Shown: positions 43,554-57,025, numbered from the stretch's first letter. The stretch is DNA of 64,000 nucleotides from Tieghemostelium lacteum (GCA_001606155.1 LODT01000047.1:186001-250000); one strand, 5' to 3'. Notes: generated by a model not told the origin, from the sequence alone. Numbers and translations: made by a program.

Positions 43554-44638
43554 CTATGCAGATTGTGAGAAATATGTGAAACTACTGTATGGTTGTTGCG
43601 AAATTAAATCACCAGCATCGGGTACTGGTATATTGAGTAGGTTTTGAGTATTGGTATTAAACATGGTGACTGAGAGTGTGGTGTTATCGGTAGCACCTAC
43701 AAATAATAAATATTGTTGGTCTGTTGTCAATAGTATTGGGAATGAACCAAAATAGGTATGTTGTGATTGATAAATTGGTTTTAGAGTTGCTACATTAGAA
43801 TTGCTGTCTAATGATACTGCATAGAAATCAACATTTTGAGTTGTGACATTGGTTATGGTTAAATAGAGATTTCCTTTAACAAATACCAAGTAATAGGCTG
43901 GTGTACCATATTCTGAGTATTCTAAATCCTCGACTTGATAGTTTTCTGTGGCATTGGTTGAGACATCAATACTAAATATAGAAATATCGTTATTCTCATC
44001 ACCATATAATCCAAATAATTGATTTTCACCACCAACACACGAAGTTAAAATCGAGCAATAGTCTGCATAGTGTGTATTAATTTCATATCTATTATTTGAA
44101 AGTATTAATTGTTTAGTATAAAAATGTTTTTTACTAGATTTGTTTAAATGTGAACTTACACTGTACCAGATTGTGCATTCCATACAATAATATCAGTATT
44201 ACCTGTGTCTAGATTGGGTGTAGCTACTAATAGTTGATTGGAAATTGGTTCATATAAAGTAACAACTTCAGTGAATCCGATAAATTCAGGAATATCAAGT
44301 GTAACTTGATGCTGAATACTCTGGTTATTCATATAGTATTTTCCAAGTTGAAATAGCTTAAAATCATTATAATAAAGAACTGTAACATAATTTGGTGAAA
44401 CATAATTTGGGAAAACATTTTCTACAAAAGTATTTGGTATATTATTGGTATTCACTGAAAAGCTATTTAAAGTAGCAGTATTTAAATCTACTTGATATAA
44501 TGTTGTATCAATAATAGAAACAAAACATGAAAAAATGGGATATGATGAACTGCTACTGCTTTCTTCTATTAAACTAGATTTTGTAATTGTAAATAAATAA
44601 ATAAAAGTTATATATAAAATAATTGATTTCATTGTCAT
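43554..44638 (-). CDS. Secreted orphan protein, paralogue of the 8-kb gene
   Basis: Exons 44638-44160 and 44088-43554 (71-nt intron, GTAAGT donor) encode about 337 residues. A signal peptide (MKSIILYITFIYLFTITKS) is followed by repeating beta-segments (LYQVDLNTATL, NQLLVATPNLD, DIIVWNAQSG, YAVSLDSNSNVATLKPI, VTMFNTNTQNLLNIPV) that suggest a propeller. The intron falls right after the VWNAQSG segment, as in the gene at 7949-9052. Two ATGs lie six bases apart; the first was used. Function unknown, extracellular by inference. Confidence 0.75.
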
Positions 44639-45820
44639 TATTATTTAAACGTGTTGTATTTGTAAAACCAACTGTAATGAAAAGTCTTTTCAAAAAAACT
44701 TTTTACTCAAACCAATACATATGAAATAAAAATATCTAGTTCCTAGGAAAATATCAAAAATTTTAAAGGTCAAAACATAATTCTCTTCCAGAAGAGAAGC
44801 TTTAAACTTTAATATGAAAATTTATGAATTCAAATCATTATATTTTACTGATTAGGAAGATTACATTTATCAAACTATTGATTGAAAACTCAAAAGGGTA
44901 TTGGAATTCATCTTGATATTTGGGAAAACTATAAAAGAGAGCTACAATAGATACAAGAAAAATAGTAGATATAGTAGAAGATAATTATTATTCAAAATAT
45001 AGAAATTTCAGAGAACTATAGAGTTATCAATCATATATATATATTTTCATTGATTTTCATTGTGTACACAAAACAAACACCACACCCAACACCAATAATT
45101 ATTCAACTTGGAGAAATTTATTATTCCACCAAAAAAGAATGGTGAATATACAATAATGTAATATCATATACTTATCATTTAAAAAAAATATGTGAAAGTT
45201 CATCAACTAAAAAATAAATGAATTTACGGATATACCGTTTCATTTCAGAATGTATTTGAATTGAATTCAGTGTATATCCACGGATTTTATACATTTTTAA
45301 AAATAAAATACTCAGTTTTAAACCCACCAACCCCAATGAAAAATGTGGGTTTTAAATTTATACAAATGTGGGGTGAATTGGTAATTTCAACAATTTGAAT
45401 GTTAACTCAGAAAAATTGATAAATAAAGTTTAAAGATATTTAAAATTACTATAAAAATGATTTAAAAAAACTTAATTTAACATCAAAACTATTAAATACA
45501 AACAATAAATCAAGTAAAATTAAAAATGTTAATTAGTAAGAAGAATATATAAATACTTCAATTCTTTTAATATAATATTAATTTATTTATATTAAGCATC
45601 CTTATCTCTAATCGGTTCATGTAAAATTACTAATTCCTTATCAAGTATTCACGGTGGTGATTCAAGTATTTCCATTAACGGAATAAACCAAATATCAGTA
45701 GCAAGTAAAACTGCTAAACCTGCAACAAATAATAATACAATATTAAAAGGTGTTGATGAACATAGTTTAGATTCACTTTGGAATATGAATAAAAATAAAT
45801 TATAAAATAAATATATTTAT
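44639..45820. other. 1.2-kb intergenic region with a doubtful ORF remnant
   Basis: Mostly A+T-rich. The stretch 45596-45806 has less biased composition and is open on the plus strand for 68 codons. Its minus strand reads NIVLLFVAGLAVLLATDIWF with a membrane-like profile and one stop. Neither has a start codon or a recognised family, so it is not called as a gene. Confidence 0.35.
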
Positions 45821-46942
45821 TTAATCGATAATTTCATATGTACCTGGCTCTGGAAATTTATTATTAAAGTATTGATAATAGATATCTAATACCTTTGGAT
45901 TGGGTGAAGATGATAAACCATCGTTTAAACATGCTGTTTTGTAATTGGTTGAGTTTTGAAGTTGATCTAATGTCTTTGTAAATTGATTGAGATCATTAAC
46001 TATACCTCCATAGAAATTAATAGGTTTATGAGTAAAACATTGATAATGTTTTTGTGTATAATGATTGTAGAGGAATGCTAGTTGAATATCTGTATTTTCT
46101 CTTTTGGAATTTGAAGAACACACTTCAAATTCATTTTGTAAATCTCTATAGAGACTTTTTAGAATATGTCTATTGTAAACTTGTACACCATGTGATGCAA
46201 CTGCTCTAGTTTCACTCTGTTCAGAATCCGATGGAAATAGTCTATCTAACATTAGATTACTATTGATAATTGGATACTTCCAAGATTCATTAGGTTTACT
46301 AACAGTTTTTGGTGCAAACCATTCACCAAAATACAATGCCTGTCCCTTGTAATTGGAGAAAAAGTCAGATCCCCAATCTACATGATCATTAAAATAAACA
46401 TCATCATTTAGATAGAGAAAACAATTTGCAACTCGGTCTGGAAGTGAATGAAAATTAGATTCAATGGAATTGGAGTTAAAAGACGGCAGATGACTATGGT
46501 TCCTATAGAGTTCACTGTGACTTATAATCTCAATATGAGCATCTTTAGCCAACTTTTCATCTAACCAAGTTGGTTTTTGGTCATCAGTTACAATCCATAT
46601 ACGATTAATCCATTGAACATACTTTTTAATTGATCTTAATGAGTATTTTAAACCATCTAAATCTCTGAACCTATTCAAATCAGTTGCATGGTCTGTGATG
46701 GTACTATTATAAAGATTAAGTCTTTTTAATCTTTTTTCATAATGTACAGGGTCACTACCATTAACCCATGTATAAACTATATCTACTTTATCACATTTTA
46801 CTATTGGTTTTATTCCTTTTCTTTTCTGTATATCATCCAAATATTTTCTTTCATTTTTAATTCTTTGATTGTATAAATTTAAATGTAACAAAATTGTTAT
46901 AAATACTAATATAAATAAAATTACAACTTTTAATTTAATCAT
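45821..46942 (-). CDS. Stealth-family phosphotransferase (GNPTAB-like)
   Basis: A 373-residue type II membrane protein. The signal anchor is at residues about 5-22, then Stealth CR1 (VDIVYTWVNGSDP, about 53-65), CR2 (LKYSLRSIKKYVQWINRIWI, VTDDQKPTWL), CR3 (VASHGVQVYNRHIL) and CR4-like C-terminal residues, with FLYLNDDVYF as the metal-site type segment. Stealth enzymes transfer sugar-1-phosphate; the eukaryotic ones include the lysosomal-enzyme GlcNAc-phosphotransferase. It is short and lacks the Notch/DMAP-type inserts of GNPTAB. Golgi modification of glycoproteins is the likely role; the exact donor is unknown. Confidence 0.87.
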   Translation of the reverse strand: MIKLKVVILFILVFITILLHLNLYNQRIKNERKYLDDIQKRKGIKPIVKCDKVDIVYTWVNGSDPVHYEKRLKRLNLYNSTITDHATDLNRFRDLDGLKYSLRSIKKYVQWINRIWIVTDDQKPTWLDEKLAKDAHIEIISHSELYRNHSHLPSFNSNSIESNFHSLPDRVANCFLYLNDDVYFNDHVDWGSDFFSNYKGQALYFGEWFAPKTVSKPNESWKYPIINSNLMLDRLFPSDSEQSETRAVASHGVQVYNRHILKSLYRDLQNEFEVCSSNSKRENTDIQLAFLYNHYTQKHYQCFTHKPINFYGGIVNDLNQFTKTLDQLQNSTNYKTACLNDGLSSSPNPKVLDIYYQYFNNKFPEPGTYEIID

Positions 46943-47237
46943 TACATATAATTAAAAGTTAAAAAAAAAAATTAATCTATAAAGATTGACATGTGGTAAA
47001 CATCTTTTAATTATAATAATCATCATCATAAAGTGTGAAGTGGGTTAAAAAAAAAATAAATTTAGTTTGATTCTTTTTTGTATTGTTCATCTAAATATGA
47101 TAATTAATCTTTTTAGAACTAAAGTTAATTTAAAACATATTACCAAACTAAATTTATTTTTTTGAGAATGCTTGAAAAAAAAAAGAAAATTAATTATAAA
47201 AAAACTGATCGTTGATATTTTTCAATGCAATTCTGAA
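46943..47237. promoter_or_regulatory. Divergent upstream region
   Basis: About 295 bp between divergent genes, A+T-rich. The frame of the next gene is open upstream of 47238 but has no in-frame ATG there; an out-of-frame ATG at 47168 ends after 15 codons and could act as a small upstream ORF. Confidence 0.35.
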
Positions 47238-50200
47238 ATGAGTAAAGAAATAATATTATCTCTATTTAAAAACTTTAAACCACCATTTCCAAATTTAGAT
47301 TTAAATCAAGAGAATGTAGATGATACATTGATTTACTTTAGAGAACAATTCTATACACATTTATTCAATACCACCTTCTCAAAAATTTCAAAGTACAGAG
47401 ATTTATTAGAAGCATTTTTTAATAGATATATAATAGAGTTAAAAAGTAGCAATGAAATTGAAAAGTATTAATCATAATCTTAGGAGGTATATAGAAATTA
47501 GTACTAATAGTTTAATTAATAAAATAGATATTTGAAAATGTGTATTTCACCAAATGAAAAGTTTAGAATAGTGACTTTAGGATCAATTTATAAATGTTTG
47601 GAAGATTCACCTGATAGTACTGATCTTGTACCATCAAATATTATAACATTGGTTGATGGTGGATTAACTGATCATTCATATCAAGTTAGATTGGCTACTG
47701 GTGATTTATTATTTTCAGTATTAAACCATTCAACACCATCAACAGTCTATAATACTACCTTTTATAGATATATGAAATTTTATAATGAAATTTCAAATTA
47801 TGATAAATTTGGTAAAAAACCAATACCACAACCATTTAAACAGTTTTTTAAAGATCTCAGTCTTCATAGAAACTTAATGCAATCAACATTAATTGATGAA
47901 AACAAATCACTAATTGAAAAGTAATCTATTTAACTATAGCAGAAATCGTAAATCACATTTATAAAGCTTCTACTAACACCCAATTTAAATCTACCTAGGT
48001 TTTTAACAATAATTATAAAAAATGAAACTGATAATGAAATTGGTTGTGATTATTTTATAAATAATTATCCTATATTAGGTGATGACATTAAGGCAGATAT
48101 AATTAATTTTATATTTACCAAAACTAAGAAATACAGGACAGAGATAGATAAGATTATCAATCATTTTTCAAAATTGGAAAATGTAGAAACACACCAATTG
48201 AAGGCTTTGACATTACCAAATTTTAAATCATTAGTAGTTTATTTCTTGCAACATTCAAAGGCTAATAATTCGATAGATACTGTTGTTAGGATATTCTCAA
48301 TATGTAAGGAAATAGTAAAGAGTAGTTTTGGGAATATTCTGAATTGGATATTGGGTGTCTATAGTGTGCTTACTGATATTTTGGTGTACTTTTTGAAATT
48401 AATGTATCATGTAATAAATGAAATGATGAATATCGACAGAGGAGCTGTTAAAGAGTTTATTGTGAATGGGTTAATGATGTTGTATAGTAATGCATTCCAG
48501 AATATTTACTCAATAGATTCGTGTAAAGTAATTGGTGAACAGGTTGATAAAATCTATGGCAAAGCTATGGAACTATCTATTTTAACAAAACAAGAATGTT
48601 CATTGTTGATTAGATTTAAATTGGCTATCTATGGTTCATCATTAAAGATTATGCAACCTACAAGTAATGCAATGCACAATATTGCTGATCTACTTAAACT
48701 TTATAAGGATTTAATGGAGCCTGAAGATATTGAACATCTCATTACCCAAGTTACTGAAAATCTAACTAATATATTCAGAAAATGTGATAATATATACCCT
48801 GAGTTTTACGAGATTCTCAAAATTTCTAAACCAGATCAAATTGTAAAATATCTTACTGAACTAAAAGCAATTTGTCAGGGTAATGATAAATCTACAATAG
48901 CTCTGTTAGCTTTCAAAATTCTTGGAGTGGTATTGGAATGCTCTGATGAAGTATTCCCACTATTGAATACCACTAAAAAGGTCCAGGTTTTACATTATTG
49001 TGAGATGATTAAACAGTTTTTGGATTCTGGTGATTTTGTACAGAAGTCTATGGATGGTGTAATTAAGAATATCATGCCTAATGCTATGATGTTCTATCAA
49101 GATCCACTGGAATCTCTCAAACAAATTGCAGAGAGATCATTGATGGGTTCCAGATATTTGTACAATACCTCCTATATCTTGGACTTCTTAACAGCTTCAA
49201 AGATTATTGAGACTAAGTTGGGAATAGAACCAAATTGGAAAATATTTGATTCTCTAATTCACATGTTATGTAAAAGACATTTGGTTGGAACATCAATGAC
49301 ATCTACGATTTCTCAGGTATTATCACTTGCAACTACCGAAGCAGTTAGTAAACATGTCAATAGAATGATATCTCTTGATGATCGATTACAACTCCTCAAC
49401 AAGATTCTACAAGTTTATGGAGAGTCACCATTACTTTTATCACCACTGTTTCAAGAGAGATTTGAGATACAACAGGTATCGGATGGTGTAGAGTCAACCG
49501 TTGTGCATCGACTACCAATATGCCCATTACACGTTCACATTCCAGAATACTTTTTTAGAGATGTAATTAGAGTTCTTTGTAAGAATAATCAAAATCCTGT
49601 AACACATAAAGTCAGTACTCAAAATTTTTATAATATGGCACTAGTGTCTTGGCAATTCTTTAGATTGGTAAAGGAAATGATTAACAATCAGAGTTATGTA
49701 ATGATGTCTTTGCAAAAGTTGAGTCAAGAATATAAAATAATTCAACCTCTAGATGAAGACTCAAGAAAGCATTCATTGGTGAATACCATGGGTCCTAGAT
49801 ATCTAAAGCTTTCAGTCAACTATGGTGTTAGAGAGTATAATAATAGTTATGTACTATTAGAATCTAAACCTAATAGTCCAATGCCATTAGAATTGATGTT
49901 TGATATGATATCCTATATTGACAAACAAAAAGTTCCATTATGTAGTATTATTCCAATTCCCTTGTTGTTTTCCAATATTGTTGTGTTTAAAGATGTAGTG
50001 GATTCATCTTCAGAGTATTGGACCAATCAAATTCTTGAATCACTTCCAAATCTCGAAAGACTAGTTCACATTATTAGAGCATCAATCTTCTTTTCCTACA
50101 AGGAAAGAGATAACATGATAGAAGATTACCTAAAAAGATCATTACAAGCAGTCAGAGAAACAAATTCTAAAAGTAAACAACAACGTACTATTCTATACCA

Positions 50201-50759
50201 AATCAAAGGTAACATTCAGATTTTGGAAAAGATGGGTGAATCTGATGAGAATGAACAAAAGATCTATAATGATCTTATAAGTCACACTAAAAGTGCTGCA
50301 ATGGAATTAGATTATAACAGAAGATTTTCACCCGCACCCTTTAATCAATTGGTAAAGTTATCAATACATTGTCCACTAAAACACAACAGTGTAAACCTGG
50401 AATCTACACAACTGAAACTCTTTCTACAACAGTCTAAAACCATTAGCACTCTGATAATTGGATGTATTGAAACCGAGATGGCTATTGATATTTGTAAATA
50501 TCTAAATTATGCTTCCAATAAGAATATTAAATCACTATCAATTAATTTCTTTATGGAATCCAATTTAGAGGATGAAGTTGAAGAATACAATTTCGCATCA
50601 CAAGAGATATTCTATCTACTTTCTAGTCGTAGAAACTATATAGAGTATCTAACTTTATCTGTTTGTAAAAAACATTCACCCATAACCAATCTCTCTCAAA
50701 TGAACTATTATAAATTCAAATCTATTGATCCACAGTTTTTAACATTTTTTAAATTTTAA
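47238..50759 (+). CDS. Large orphan alpha-helical protein
   Basis: Three-exon model: 47238-47464, 47528-47920 and 47999-50759, about 1126 residues, all joins frame-consistent. The start was taken at the first in-frame ATG (MSKEIILSLF). The protein is Leu/Ile/Lys-rich and predicted helical throughout, possibly HEAT-like, with hydrophobic stretches near residues 250-285 (NWILGVYSVLTDILVYFLKL) that could be buried helices. The last 150 residues have leucine-rich spacing (FNQLVKLSIHCPL). I do not recognise the family; it resembles in style, but not in clear sequence, the orphan at 22011-25359. Confidence 0.62.
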
Positions 50760-50963
50760 ATAAAACTTTGTGTATATCCTCTATAGAGTATTGTCAATAC
50801 TACACCAACAAAGTAGTGAATAGAATAGTGGTTGTGGGGTTAAAAAATTTAAAAATGTTATTTTTTTTTTTGTTTAGACATTGAGTCATATTCTTCCAAC
50901 TTTTCAATTTAGAATTTTTTTTTTTTGACCAATCTTGTAGGAGATCTGTTTGTGCATTGTAAA

Positions 50964-51567
50964 ATGAGTAATACAGAAGTTTGCATTGATTTAAGTAATG
51001 TCAGTAACCTTGGAAACAATATAAGTAAAAACAACCCAAACCCATACAAACCCAGTAACAGATGTATTATAATGTTTGATGGTGTATGCAATGTATGTGA
51101 TGGTTTTGTGCAATTTGTGTGGCCAAGAGACACTGAAAAACGTTTCTCCTATCAGGCATTGCAAACTGAAAAAGGTAGAGAGATTCTTGCATACTATGGA
51201 ATACCAGCAGATTTATCTACTATTGTTTTGGTAGAAGAAGAAACTGGATTAATATATACCAAATCAACTGCTGTTCTAAGAGTTATGTATTATTTAAAGG
51301 TATGTTTTGAAATTTCAAACTCATTGTATACAATTAAATAAGTAATCTAATCAATCATGTTTACTACAGTCACCATATCCATTATTATATACATTTTATT
51401 ATATTCCCAAATTTATAAGAGATTTTTGTTATGGAACTTTTGCAAATTACAGATATTTAATAATGGGTAAAAAGGATACTTGTATGTTTAGTCCTTCTCT
51501 TAAGGATAGATTTATTGATTTCAAAAGTCCTTTAATTTTAGAGGAAACTGAATCTAAAGAAATGTAA
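50964..51567 (+). CDS. DUF393/DCC-family thiol oxidoreductase-like protein
   Basis: Exons 50964-51299 and 51370-51567 (70-nt intron, GTATGT donor, phase 0) encode 177 residues. The family motif DGVCNVCDGFVQFV, with its D-G-x-C-x-x-C core, sits at about residues 38-51, followed by RFSYQALQTEKGREIL, STAVLRVMYYLK, and the C-terminal block IRDFCYGTFANYRYLIMGKK with CMF. DUF393 proteins have a thioredoxin-like fold and a CxxC-type pair suggesting redox activity. The first 35 residues are Asn/Ser-rich without a clear targeting signal. The ATG at 50964 was preferred; upstream in-frame codons have no ATG. Confidence 0.85.
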
Positions 51568-51689
51568 ATAACAAACAATCCCCCTCACTTTAAAATTCAA
51601 ATAACAGTGTATTATTTCAAGTAAATAAAAACATAATTATTATTATTATTATAATATATATATTATATTGAATATAAAGTATAAATTTA

Positions 51690-54600
51690 TTAAACTGAAC
51701 CAACTCTAAAATCTAAAGAGAATTGACAAACTTTTGCAGTTTTATCCCATGAAGTTGTTACAATGGTGGAATCAAATGTCTTGAGAGATGAGATTCTATT
51801 GGAATGGTTATGTAGAGTTTTGTAATTCTTTCCACTATCTGGATCCCAGAGTTTAACAGTACCATCAAATGAACCTGAGACAATGAGGTTATTAATGAAT
51901 TTGGAGACATTCATAATCTCATCGGTATGACCTTCCAGTGAATGATAGGATTCTGCATAGTTTGAATCCCAGACTTTTAGAGTGGAATCTGAGGAAGCAG
52001 TTACAAATTTCTTTGGTGCTTGTGAACCATCATTTTCAACCTTACTATGAATGAGTAAACTATTGATACTGCCACTGTGAGATTGCAATGTTTTTATACA
52101 TTCACCAGTTGCATGTGACCAGACTTTAACTCTACCATCTGATGATCCTGATATAATAACATCAGAGTCCGATTCAAGACATTTAACCCAGTCGCTATGT
52201 CCACTGAGGATATTCATAGTGGAGGATGTACGCATATCCCATAGACGGATATTAGTATCTCTGGAGCCTGATAGAACTTTATATCCATCGACTACAGTCA
52301 GACACATGATGGGTTGTTGATGGCCTATAAGTCTCATAGAGGGTTTAGTTGATCTAGTATCCCATATATTAATAGTGTTATCATAACTACCAGATATAAC
52401 AACATGATTTTCAGGACCATTGATAAGACAGCTTATAGAACCTTTATGGTCACGTAAAGATTTGATTTTCATACACTTGTGAAGGTCCCAGAGTTTTAGA
52501 GTTTTATCATAACTACCTGAAATCAATTTACTATTGTCTGAGTTTATCATCTCACAGGTTGTAACCCAACCTCCATGGTCTTCCAATGTACCTACACATC
52601 GTGTACTGGTGATATCCCATACTTTAAGGGTGGAATCTGCAGAACCTGTAATCAAAGTTCCATTCTCTTTCTGAGAGACTGCCGCACATAAAATACCTTC
52701 TTGATGTCCTGAAAATGTCTTTACAACATAGTCACCACGGTTCTCAGAAAACTCTCTAAATGCTGTTTTATCTCTCTTTTTAGATCGATTTTCATTCCAT
52801 GTGGTTTTTAAGTTCATAATTCTAGAAAAGGATCTCATAGCTACTACATTGGATTTCTCATCAATGAGATTATTCATTAGCTCTCTACCCTCATTGTGAT
52901 GAAGATTGGCACTTGACAAGCCAATTGGTAGGAAACTACTTTCATTTGATCGTTTTCCACCACTGTCTTGATGTTTAGTTTGATTTGCTGATGAAGAGGA
53001 CTCACCATTTTCAGTGTCCATGTCCTCGTCCATATCAATCATTTCTCTGGCCCTTGAGATATTAGAGACGACTTGCATCATGGTATCTGTTCTCTCGGAA
53101 TCAAAATTGATACTGGAACACATCTTATTTACAAATCTTCTTACCAAGTCTGCTTGGGATCCCAGATTAATCATATTATACACCAAATTGGAGAGCAATG
53201 AAAAACATAAATCACGTTCTTCAACCAATATTTTATCTTGTTTCTCACCAGAGTAACCCTGCCATCTTATCATCTCCTTAGTGATATTCTGACCATAGAT
53301 TTCCTTCATTTTGTTCTCTAAATTATCAAAAAAGAATCTCTCCCAGAACTTATAATTTTGCCATATATCGAGATTTCTCAATTTTTCGGAAACAAATTCA
53401 TTGGATCCTTTGACTAGACGGTTATAGATGAACGATGCTTCCAGATACATTTGACAGCTTACAAAGTCAGATTGGAGATTAGCCTCTCTCAAAGCACTCT
53501 TGAGTACATCACCAAGACACTGAAAGATAGCGTCACTTATACGACCTTTAGTGTGGTCTTGTTCGTCAGGACTCTGAGTGGATTTAGATGACTTGACAGG
53601 ATGTAACAACAGCTTTCCAAATATCTGTCTGCCATAATCGAATTTTAGTAGTTCTACAATTTGTTGGATATCCGATTGTTCAGGTAACTGGTCTTCTAGA
53701 ATCTTTTTGATAAACTGTTCTACAAGGGTCACAAATGATTTATGTTGATCTTCAAAATTCAATGAGAATTTATAGTGTAATAGTGGATGTCCACCAGCAG
53801 TATTAGAGGAAGATGATGCGTTGGAATCATGTATAAAGAAATCCAAAGCCGTAGATGTTGAAAGTGTAGGTGACCCTTGAATTGGTGTGGAATTGGTACT
53901 TGATGAGTTGGTAGAATTCAAAGGCCTAGTCTGGCCTGTAGAAGAAGGATTCGATAGAAATAGATCACTTTTCAAACTTGGAAATCTAGAGTATTCACGT
54001 ATACTAGTGGATATAAATTTAGTTGATGAAGGTGGTGTTACAGGTATTACTGGAAGTTTAGAACTATCTGGTATCCCCAGAGCTGATGGAATGGAAGAAT
54101 GGTACAATTGAATGAGCTCTTCAAGGGGTTTATGATACTTTTTCGATTCAATTAAATAGTCAAAAAGGTTTCTTGTTGGCCAATTATGTTGTTCGAGGAA
54201 GTATGCAAAAGCCTGAGTATCTAAAAACATAGTATAGAAACCCTTGGATGCTGGTGCTCTGGACTTTATAAATTCCTCCTTATTGAATATTGCAATGGGT
54301 TGAGGGAATACACGGACATATCTATAAAACTTTCTGTAATCTTCAAAGAGGTTGCAAAAGAATTGTAAAAATGACAGTTTGATATGATCATCAATGTTAT
54401 TGACCTTCTCTATTGGGTTATTGTAGTGTTGGTGATGGTTGTGGTTCAGTCTTTTACTGTGATCAAATGAGGCGTTGATAGGTGCACATGTGTTGATATT
54501 GAAATTTGGTAAGTCGCTAGACAAGATCTCATAGTGTACTACTTTTCTGAGTTGATTGATTAGTTGTTGTACTTCTTTTTCAGGTAATTGTACATCTTTA

Positions 54601-57025
54601 CTTTGTGTAGGTGGCAGATGTACTGTGTTATTGTCCAAGTCGACCAAGACAATCTCAGAGAGCAGTGACTCTTCTGAGAGTATATTTTGTGCATAGGATC
54701 TATGTACACCCATTATAAATGGAAATGGTGAATAAATGTACTCTAGTAAGAGTTCAGGTAGAATAGGTACGTAGACATGAGGATACTGTAATGGGTAGAT
54801 TAGAGAATATAAAATCTCAGTGATACAAGTTAGCAGTGAATATTGACTGCTAATGATAATGACCTTCTCTTCTAGAATAACAGATTTCACCAGTGCCAAT
54901 AGATTCTTTATATCCAGACATTTGAATAGTATAGAGAATGGTAGATCAGACATTGGTAACATACATTCTGATGGTCTTTTAAGTGCGATTAGGTTCTGAC
55001 CTCCAAGTGTATAGGTAATGGTATTCATACTGGGTTGAGGTAAAGGCAACTCCTGGACCAAGTGATGTATATATCTTTCGATTGGCAATGGAGTTGAGCT
55101 GAAAAATACCTTTTGATAAATTTCATTTAAACTTATTCTAAATGCACTAAAAAATGGGTAGTGTGATAACACACAAATACATTTTGGTACAAAATAGTCC
55201 TTTTTCTCAGTGGTAACAGTACTGTTAGTGCTATTTAGGTTATTCAATTTGGATGCGGATATTATGGAGTTACTATTACTGTTGGTATTGGAGTTGGATG
55301 TAGATGTTGTTGATGTGATATTGGTAGTTGGTGGTGGAGATGTAGATGTACTGGTACCAGTTGTTGTTGTTGTTGTTGTTGTGTTATTTCCATTGAGAGG
55401 ACCATTTGATTGTGTTGAAATGGTTTGAGATTGTGATGGAGATGGTACAATATCACTATTGGTATTGATTTCAGAGTTTACAACACTAGTTGAACTACTG
55501 GAGATATTAGAATGCAATGACTGATCTTCCAATTGTTTCTTTTTCAATTCTTGAAGTAATTCATCTGTTATAGGTTCGTAAAAAGTCAGACAAGAGGCAT
55601 AGAATCTTGCACCAGTTTCATTTGTTAAAACAAATGGAAAGAAACTAGGTGCTAATTCTTCAGTTTGAATTTGAATACCTTTTGGAAAACAGTACATCCA
55701 AATGTGTTTTGGCAAGATATCATTGTTTTCTTTTTGCGGATAGAAATCCATTAACTCACCCTTGTAGACTCTCTCCACTGGATCTATATATTTACTGGAA
55801 AAGTCATATCTCTGATCGATAGGCTCCAATTTCTGTGAACACCCAACAACGAAAAAGTAGTCAATAGGTCTATCGGGAATATACTTCTTCTCTTTATCCT
55901 TTTTCTTTTTGTCTTCTTTGGCTTTTCTACGTTCCTCTTGACGTTCCTTTTCTATTTGTTTTTGATGTTCTTCTTCTTCTCTCTGACGGAGTTTCTCACG
56001 AGCTCTTTCTTTCTCCTTTTCGATATTCTCTCTTTCAATCTCTTTCTGTCTCTCTTTTGCCAACTGTTCCTCCACTTGTTTTTGTTGTTGTTGTTGCTGT
56101 TCTTTTCTAATCTTTTCATTATTTTTATTCTCAATCTTGTTGGTAATCTTTTTCTTTAATTTTAAAATTTGAGAACCACCTTTACCCAAAATAGACATTT
56201 CCTTAGTACTCACAGGCTCCACTTTATGTTCTCTAGGTGGTGGTACTAAACCTCCACTCTCTTCCAAAGAACTAGTTGCACTATTCGAATCTTGATCCAA
56301 AAATAGATCTCTAATTTTACAAATTATTTTTACTTTAAATTCTGGAGTTGGACTATTAACAGTTGTATTACTTGATGAACCACCACCAGTAGACACAGCA
56401 GATTGACTATTTATAGGTGGTAAAGTTGACTTTTCCTTCTCCAAAGGTTTCCAATAATCAATAACCCAAGTTTCAATATCTGATTGATGTGATGATGTCT
56501 CTGAAATTGTTGGATTTGTTCCAATTGCACTACTACTAGTACCTAATGCAATGGAATTTGTTCCATTTGATTCTGTACCATTTTGATTATTATTACTACT
56601 ATTACTATTACTACTATTATTAACATGTGATGGTTGAGGACTTGGTGAAACCAATTTACTTGAAGCTAATGGAAACTTTGCAGTTCCAATAGTTATATTA
56701 TTACCTAAAATATTTTGAGTAACCAGTGTAAATGAAATATCATCAATCTTATTACTGGTAGTTATTGTAAATTTTTCATTCCAAATTGGATTTTGAGTTC
56801 TCTTATGTATCTTAGTCCTATATTTCTTTCCATCAATTGTAAATTTTACATAGGTATCTTTTTCGGTAACATGTTTTGCCTGCAATTCTATTGGACCAAA
56901 GTTAGATTTTATGCCACAATTCAAAATGTTTAGATATATATATTAAACATACCCTCAATAAAAAATGTTGTAATCTTTGAATAAGGAACTGTTGAAATTG
57001 GTGGTGTAGTTATATTATTTGACAT
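51690..57025 (-). CDS. C2-DENN-WD40 protein, DENND3-like Rab GEF
   Basis: A short first exon (57025-56953) and a long second (56887-51690) give about 1756 residues. The first exon supplies the start and first strand of an N-terminal C2-like domain (KITTFFIEELQAKHVTEKDT, YVKFTIDGKKYRTKI). Then follow Ser/Asn-rich linkers, a charged coiled coil (about 270-350), a tripartite DENN module (u-DENN from YFFVVGCSQKL, c-DENN with CICVLSHYPFFSAFR and EEKVIIISSQYSLLTCITEI, d-DENN after), and seven WD40 repeats at the C-terminus (from GHQEGILCAAVSQKENGTLI). DENN plus WD40 is the DENND3 layout, a Rab12 exchange factor in endosome/autophagy traffic. The added C2 suggests direct lipid binding. Confidence 0.85.

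Noticed and set aside
43450-43647. Plus-strand frame of 65 residues
   Set aside because: Overlaps the 3' end of the secreted orphan on the other strand and is not protein-like.
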